Origin: an uncultured Blastococcus sp.
Lineage (GTDB): Bacteria > Actinomycetota > Actinomycetes > Mycobacteriales > Geodermatophilaceae
Length of the DNA: 38,753 nucleotides
Reading direction: 5' to 3'
Assembly: GCA_902805535.1 (NCBI GenBank)
Contig: CADCTN010000136.1
Coordinates: 1 to 38,753 of the forward strand
Below, one piece after another: positions 36,240 through 38,753 of the stretch. Every line of letters starts with the position of its first letter. Positions within the stretch are counted from its first letter, which is position 1. The position numbers were made by a program, and so were the translations under genes. The notes beneath the pieces were generated by a model, which did not search any database, was not told the DNA's origin, and saw nothing but the letters and a program-made list of their open reading frames with translations.

Positions 36240-36386
36240 ATGCCGGCCAGGACGGCGACGAAGCCGCTGGCCGCCGACGCGGGGGTCGCGGTCTTCCGGA
36301 ACGCGTTCGAGCGGTGGATCACCGATCCGTCGGCCCCCGAGCCTGGCAGGGTGCATCGGCGAGACTCGAGCAGCCGAAGTCGGTGA
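36240..36386 (+). pseudogene. Possible remnant of a TetR regulator C-terminus
   Basis: A 48-codon frame contains GVAVFRNAFERWITDP, which looks like the last helices of TetR-type regulators (typically aVFRxAFeRWvaDP). No helix-turn-helix part precedes it. Evidence is only a short resemblance, so this may be coincidence. Confidence 0.25.
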
Positions 36387-36409
36387 CCGCCGGCAATTGA
36401 CGCCGGCCG

Positions 36410-37063
36410 TCAGACGCCGGGCAGGCCCACGGGGCAGGAGACGCCGGTCGAGTGCACCGGGCAGTAGCCGTGGGGCACCTTGTAGAGGTACTGCTGGTGG
36501 TAGTCCTCGGCGTAGAACCACTCGCCCAGGGGCGCGACCTCGGTGGTGATCTCGCCGTAGCCGGCCGCCTTCAGGCGCTCCTGGTAGGCCTCCCGCGTGG
36601 CGCGGGCGGCGGCTTCCTGCTCGGGGGACCGGTAGTAGATGGCCGAGCGGTACTGCGTGCCGACGTCGTTGCCCTGCCGCATGCCCTGCGTCGGGTCGTG
36701 GTCCTCCCAGAACGCCTTGAGCAGCTGCTCGTAGGAGATCGCGGCCGGGTCGTAGGCGACCAGCACGACCTCGGTGTGCCCGGTGCGCGCCGAGCAGACC
36801 TCCTCGTACGTCGGGTTCGGCGTGGTGCCGCCCGCGTAGCCGACGGCGGTGGAGTACACGCCCGGGATCTCCCAGAAGACCTTCTCCACCCCCCAGAAAC
36901 AGCCGGCGCCGAAGACGGCCGTCTGGATGCCCTCGGGGAACGGCGGCTGGATGCGGTTGCCGTTGACGGCGTGGATCTCGGGCACGTGCGGCAGCGGGTC
37001 GGGGCGGCCGGGAAGCGCGTCCTCGGGGGAGACGGGCTGCGTCCTGGACCGGGAGAACAACAT
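36410..37063 (-). CDS. msrA: Peptide methionine sulfoxide reductase MsrA
   Basis: A 217-residue MsrA. The nucleophilic cysteine is Cys55 in [15 protein letters not shown], and the resolving cysteines are Cys201 and Cys210 in the tail [15 protein letters not shown], as in three-cysteine MsrA proteins. It reduces methionine-S-sulfoxide in proteins using thioredoxin. A basic N-terminal lead of about 45 residues precedes the domain, as in E. coli-type MsrA. Start 37063 is chosen because longer frames lack a ribosome-binding site. It is divergent from the MDR oxidoreductase at 37132. Confidence 0.95.
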   Translation of the reverse strand: MLFSRSRTQPVSPEDALPGRPDPLPHVPEIHAVNGNRIQPPFPEGIQTAVFGAGCFWGVEKVFWEIPGVYSTAVGYAGGTTPNPTYEEVCSARTGHTEVVLVAYDPAAISYEQLLKAFWEDHDPTQGMRQGNDVGTQYRSAIYYRSPEQEAAARATREAYQERLKAAGYGEITTEVAPLGEWFYAEDYHQQYLYKVPHGYCPVHSTGVSCPVGLPGV

Positions 37064-37131
37064 GATCCCAGCGTAGGACCGGCCTGCAACCCGCCCGGAC
37101 GCCGCCGATCGGGGCGGAGCACGATGGTGCG

Positions 37132-38145
37132 ATGCCTGTAGCGACGCGTGAATGGCAGCTGGCGGCCCGGCCACACGGCGAGCCGACCCCCGAGGACTTC
37201 CGTCTGGTGGAACAGGAGCGCCCGGACCCGGAGGACGGCCAGATCGTCGTCCGGATGCTGGTCATGTCGGTGGACCCCTACATGCGCGGCCGGATGAGGG
37301 CGGGCAAGTCCTACGCCGCCGCCTGGGAGGTCGGCGAGACGATGAAGGGCGGCGCCGTCGGCCGGGTCATCGCCTCGCGCTCCGCTGCCGTCCCCGAGGG
37401 CGCCCTGGTGCTGGCCGACGGGGCCTGGCGGGACGTCGCCGTCCTCGACGCCCGGCACGTGCAGGTGCTGCCGGAGCTGCCGGGCGTCCCACCGAGCTAC
37501 TACCTCGGCGTGCTCGGCATGCCCGGGTTGACCGCCTGGGTGGGCCTGTTCCGGCTCGCCGACTTCCACGAGGGCGACGCCGTCTTCGTGTCCGGCGCCG
37601 CCGGTGCGGTCGGCAGCCTGGCGGGGCAGTACGCCCGGCTGCACGGCGCCTCGGCCGTCGTCGGCAGCGCGGGAACCGCCGAGAAGGTGCGCTGGCTGAC
37701 CGACGAGCTCGGGTTCACCGCCGCGTTCGACTACCACGACGGCCCGGTGGCCCGGCAGCTCGCCGCCGCCGCGCCCGAGGGCATCGACGTCTTCTTCGAC
37801 AACGTGGGCGGCGAGCACCTCGAAGCAGCCATCGGTGCGTTCAAGGACTTCGGCCGGGCGGCGCTGTGCGGAGCGATCTCCGGCTACAACGCCGTCGAGC
37901 CGCCCCCGGGCCCGCGCAACATGTCCCAGCTGGTGGGCAAGAAGCTCAGCCTGCGCGGCTTCATCGTCGGCGACCACGCGGACATGCGCGAGGACTTCCT
38001 CGCGAAGGTGACCCCGCTGGTCACCTCGGGCGAGCTCGTCGTCCGGGAGACGGTCCGACAGGGTCTGGACGAGGCGGTGCCCGCGTTCCTCGACCTCATG
38101 CGCGGCGGCAACACCGGCAAGATGGTGGTGCAGCTGGCCGACTGA
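37132..38145 (+). CDS. Zinc-independent medium-chain reductase (CurA/quinone oxidoreductase-like)
   Basis: A 337-residue MDR-family NADP-dependent oxidoreductase without zinc ligands. It has YMRGRMRAG near residue 50, the central [45 protein letters not shown] with the glycine-rich cofactor site AAGAVGS, then [16 protein letters not shown] and [17 protein letters not shown]. It is close to the leukotriene B4 12-hydroxydehydrogenase/CurA group, which reduces enones and quinones. The start lacks a clear ribosome-binding site (GGAG is 12 bases away). It is divergent from msrA across 68 bp and could share oxidative-stress regulation, although no operator is evident. Confidence 0.92.
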   Translation: MPVATREWQLAARPHGEPTPEDFRLVEQERPDPEDGQIVVRMLVMSVDPYMRGRMRAGKSYAAAWEVGETMKGGAVGRVIASRSAAVPEGALVLADGAWRDVAVLDARHVQVLPELPGVPPSYYLGVLGMPGLTAWVGLFRLADFHEGDAVFVSGAAGAVGSLAGQYARLHGASAVVGSAGTAEKVRWLTDELGFTAAFDYHDGPVARQLAAAAPEGIDVFFDNVGGEHLEAAIGAFKDFGRAALCGAISGYNAVEPPPGPRNMSQLVGKKLSLRGFIVGDHADMREDFLAKVTPLVTSGELVVRETVRQGLDEAVPAFLDLMRGGNTGKMVVQLAD

Positions 38146-38175
38146 CCCGGCCGTTCCCCGGGCAGAGTGCCGTCC

Positions 38176-38379
38176 ATGTGGCTCTTCTTCTCCCGCCGGC
38201 TGCGCATGTGGCTGATCCTCACCGTCGTCGTCCCGCTCACCAGTGGCCTGCTGCGCCGGGTCGGTCGCGCGCTCGAACAGCGCCGCGGGTCCTCCGCGCT
38301 GAGCCGGTCGCTGCTGCGGGCCGGCGACCTCGGTGACCGCGCGCGGGCGACGCTCGGGAGGGGACGCCGGCGTGGTTGA
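38176..38379 (+). CDS. Small membrane-associated protein (67 aa)
   Basis: A 67-residue protein starting MWLFFSRRLRMWLILTVVVPLTSGLL, one hydrophobic segment (about 10-29) flanked by basic residues, then a basic hydrophilic tail with LRAGDLGDRARATLG. The ATG at 38176 is seven bases after CAGAGT; a GTG at 38167 would add three residues but falls inside the hexamer. It overlaps the start of the alpha/beta hydrolase gene by 8 bp, and the two probably share a transcript. I do not know a function. Confidence 0.7.
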   Translation: MWLFFSRRLRMWLILTVVVPLTSGLLRRVGRALEQRRGSSALSRSLLRAGDLGDRARATLGRGRRRG

Positions 38380-38753
38380 GCCGCGCCTGGAGGTGCGACC
38401 CGCCGTCGGTACGACGAGGGCGGTCGCCCTGTTCTGCCACGGCGGCACCATCGCCAGCGTCGAACCGCCCAAGGACCGGGCGCTGTCCCTGGCCCGGATG
38501 CGCGCCGTCGAGCAGTTCGTCGCCGCCGCCGGCGGCTCGGGTGGGCTCACCACCAGCCTGCTGCGGTACCGGTTGGCGGGCTGGAACGGCGTGGCCGCCG
38601 ACGCCCACGCCGACGTCCGCTGGAGCCTGGACCGCATCCGGGGCGAGCACGGGGACGTCCCGGTGGTGCTGGTGGGTCACTCGATGGGCGGCCGGGCCGT
38701 GCTGCGCGCCGGCGGCGAGCCCCGGGTGGCGGCGGTGTGCGCGCTCGCGCCGT
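38372..38753 (+). CDS. Alpha/beta hydrolase (5' part, cut by the window edge)
   Basis: The frame begins at GTG 38372, is preceded by GGGAGGGG nine bases upstream, and stays open to the edge (127 codons). It contains VALFCHGGTIASVEPPKDRALSLARM and the nucleophile elbow VVLVGHSMGGRAVLRAGG, where Ser is in GHSMG. The latter is the alpha/beta hydrolase G-x-S-x-G motif. The catalytic Asp and His would be downstream. It overlaps the upstream gene, so the two are coupled. Substrate unknown. Confidence 0.8.
   Translation, partial: MVEPRLEVRPAVGTTRAVALFCHGGTIASVEPPKDRALSLARMRAVEQFVAAAGGSGGLTTSLLRYRLAGWNGVAADAHADVRWSLDRIRGEHGDVPVVLVGHSMGGRAVLRAGGEPRVAAVCALAP

Larger units (their letters stand above)
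36027..36409. other. 383-bp non-coding interval with remnants
   Basis: No intact gene is seen between the dehalogenase start and the msrA stop. The interval holds a 25-bp imperfect hairpin at 36103-36158 and, at 36240-36386 on the plus strand, a short reading frame resembling the C-terminal end of a TetR-type regulator. Short frames on both strands otherwise lack ribosome-binding sites and homology-like patterns. Confidence 0.5.

Noticed and set aside
36137-36322. 61-residue minus-strand ORF as a gene
   Set aside because: No ribosome-binding site, low-complexity tail, opposite the TetR-like scrap.
35124-37265. A 713-residue reading of the dehalogenase frame spanning into the msrA region
   Set aside because: The N-terminal part is antisense or out-of-frame noise; true family similarity begins at the ATG at 36026.
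1-38753. CRISPR arrays, tRNA/rRNA genes, integrases, transposases or plasmid origins
   Set aside because: No regularly spaced repeats, cloverleaf-like segments or recombinase motifs were seen when reading both strands.

Overview
The window is a 38.75 kb stretch of chromosomal DNA from a high-GC actinobacterium. Codons end almost always in G or C, GTG starts are common, many genes overlap by a GTGA or ATGA quartet, and several genes appear to be leaderless. The gene mix would fit the Geodermatophilaceae (Blastococcus, Modestobacter, Geodermatophilus), but that placement is an inference; no rRNA or tRNA is present to confirm it. I see no phage, integrase, insertion sequence, plasmid origin or CRISPR array. 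The region looks like ordinary chromosome carrying catabolic, regulatory and redox genes.

Layout. 1-1225: end of a CO-dehydrogenase-type molybdenum hydroxylase large subunit plus coxG. 1276-6100: redox and small-domain genes (SDR, SRPBCC, beta-lactamase-fold hydrolase, two NAD(P)-binding Rossmann proteins, an AHSA1 protein). 6130-6693: an HxlR regulator with a paired operator facing the AHSA1 gene. 6748-10421: an ABC transporter (ATPase plus permease) divergent from a histidine kinase/response regulator pair. 10465-13640: a RibD/DHFR-like protein, a GAF-EAL phosphodiesterase and a winged-helix protein. 13704-17647: hydantoinase/oxoprolinase subunits A and B, ended by a 30-bp hairpin. 17719-21940: a small acidic protein, an XRE regulator divergent from a membrane protein and a SnoaL-like protein, a DUF1992 protein, a Nudix hydrolase and a minimal ATP-dependent DNA ligase. 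21951-24811: an SsuABC/TauABC-type importer. 24959-27456: a MarR-NmrA pair and a MEDS-HATPase sensor protein. 27491-32910: ureide and glyoxylate metabolism (DUF5701, aldolase-like protein and malate synthase on the minus strand; uraD, uraH and uricase on the plus strand). 32917-38753: a LiaF-like membrane protein, a GNAT acetyltransferase, an RlmG/RsmC-like methyltransferase coupled to a haloalkane dehalogenase, msrA, a zinc-free MDR oxidoreductase, a small membrane protein and the start of an alpha/beta hydrolase.

How genes work together. The clearest pathway is urate to (S)-allantoin (uricase, UraH, UraD). Its later product glyoxylate could enter malate through the divergent malate synthase, and a 14-bp palindrome sits in the 44-bp gap between the two units. 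The allantoin-to-glyoxylate enzymes are not in the window. The kinase/regulator pair probably controls the divergent ABC transporter, HxlR probably controls itself and the AHSA1 gene, and XRE may control its divergent neighbour.

I found no convincing wholly new multi-gene system. The points most worth following are: start codons placed 6-8 nt after a -10 hexamer across the window; the HxlR double operator; a likely ATT start codon; a 17-bp tandem triplication over the malate synthase stop codon; the methyltransferase-dehalogenase coupling; and the MEDS sensor protein beside glyoxylate genes.
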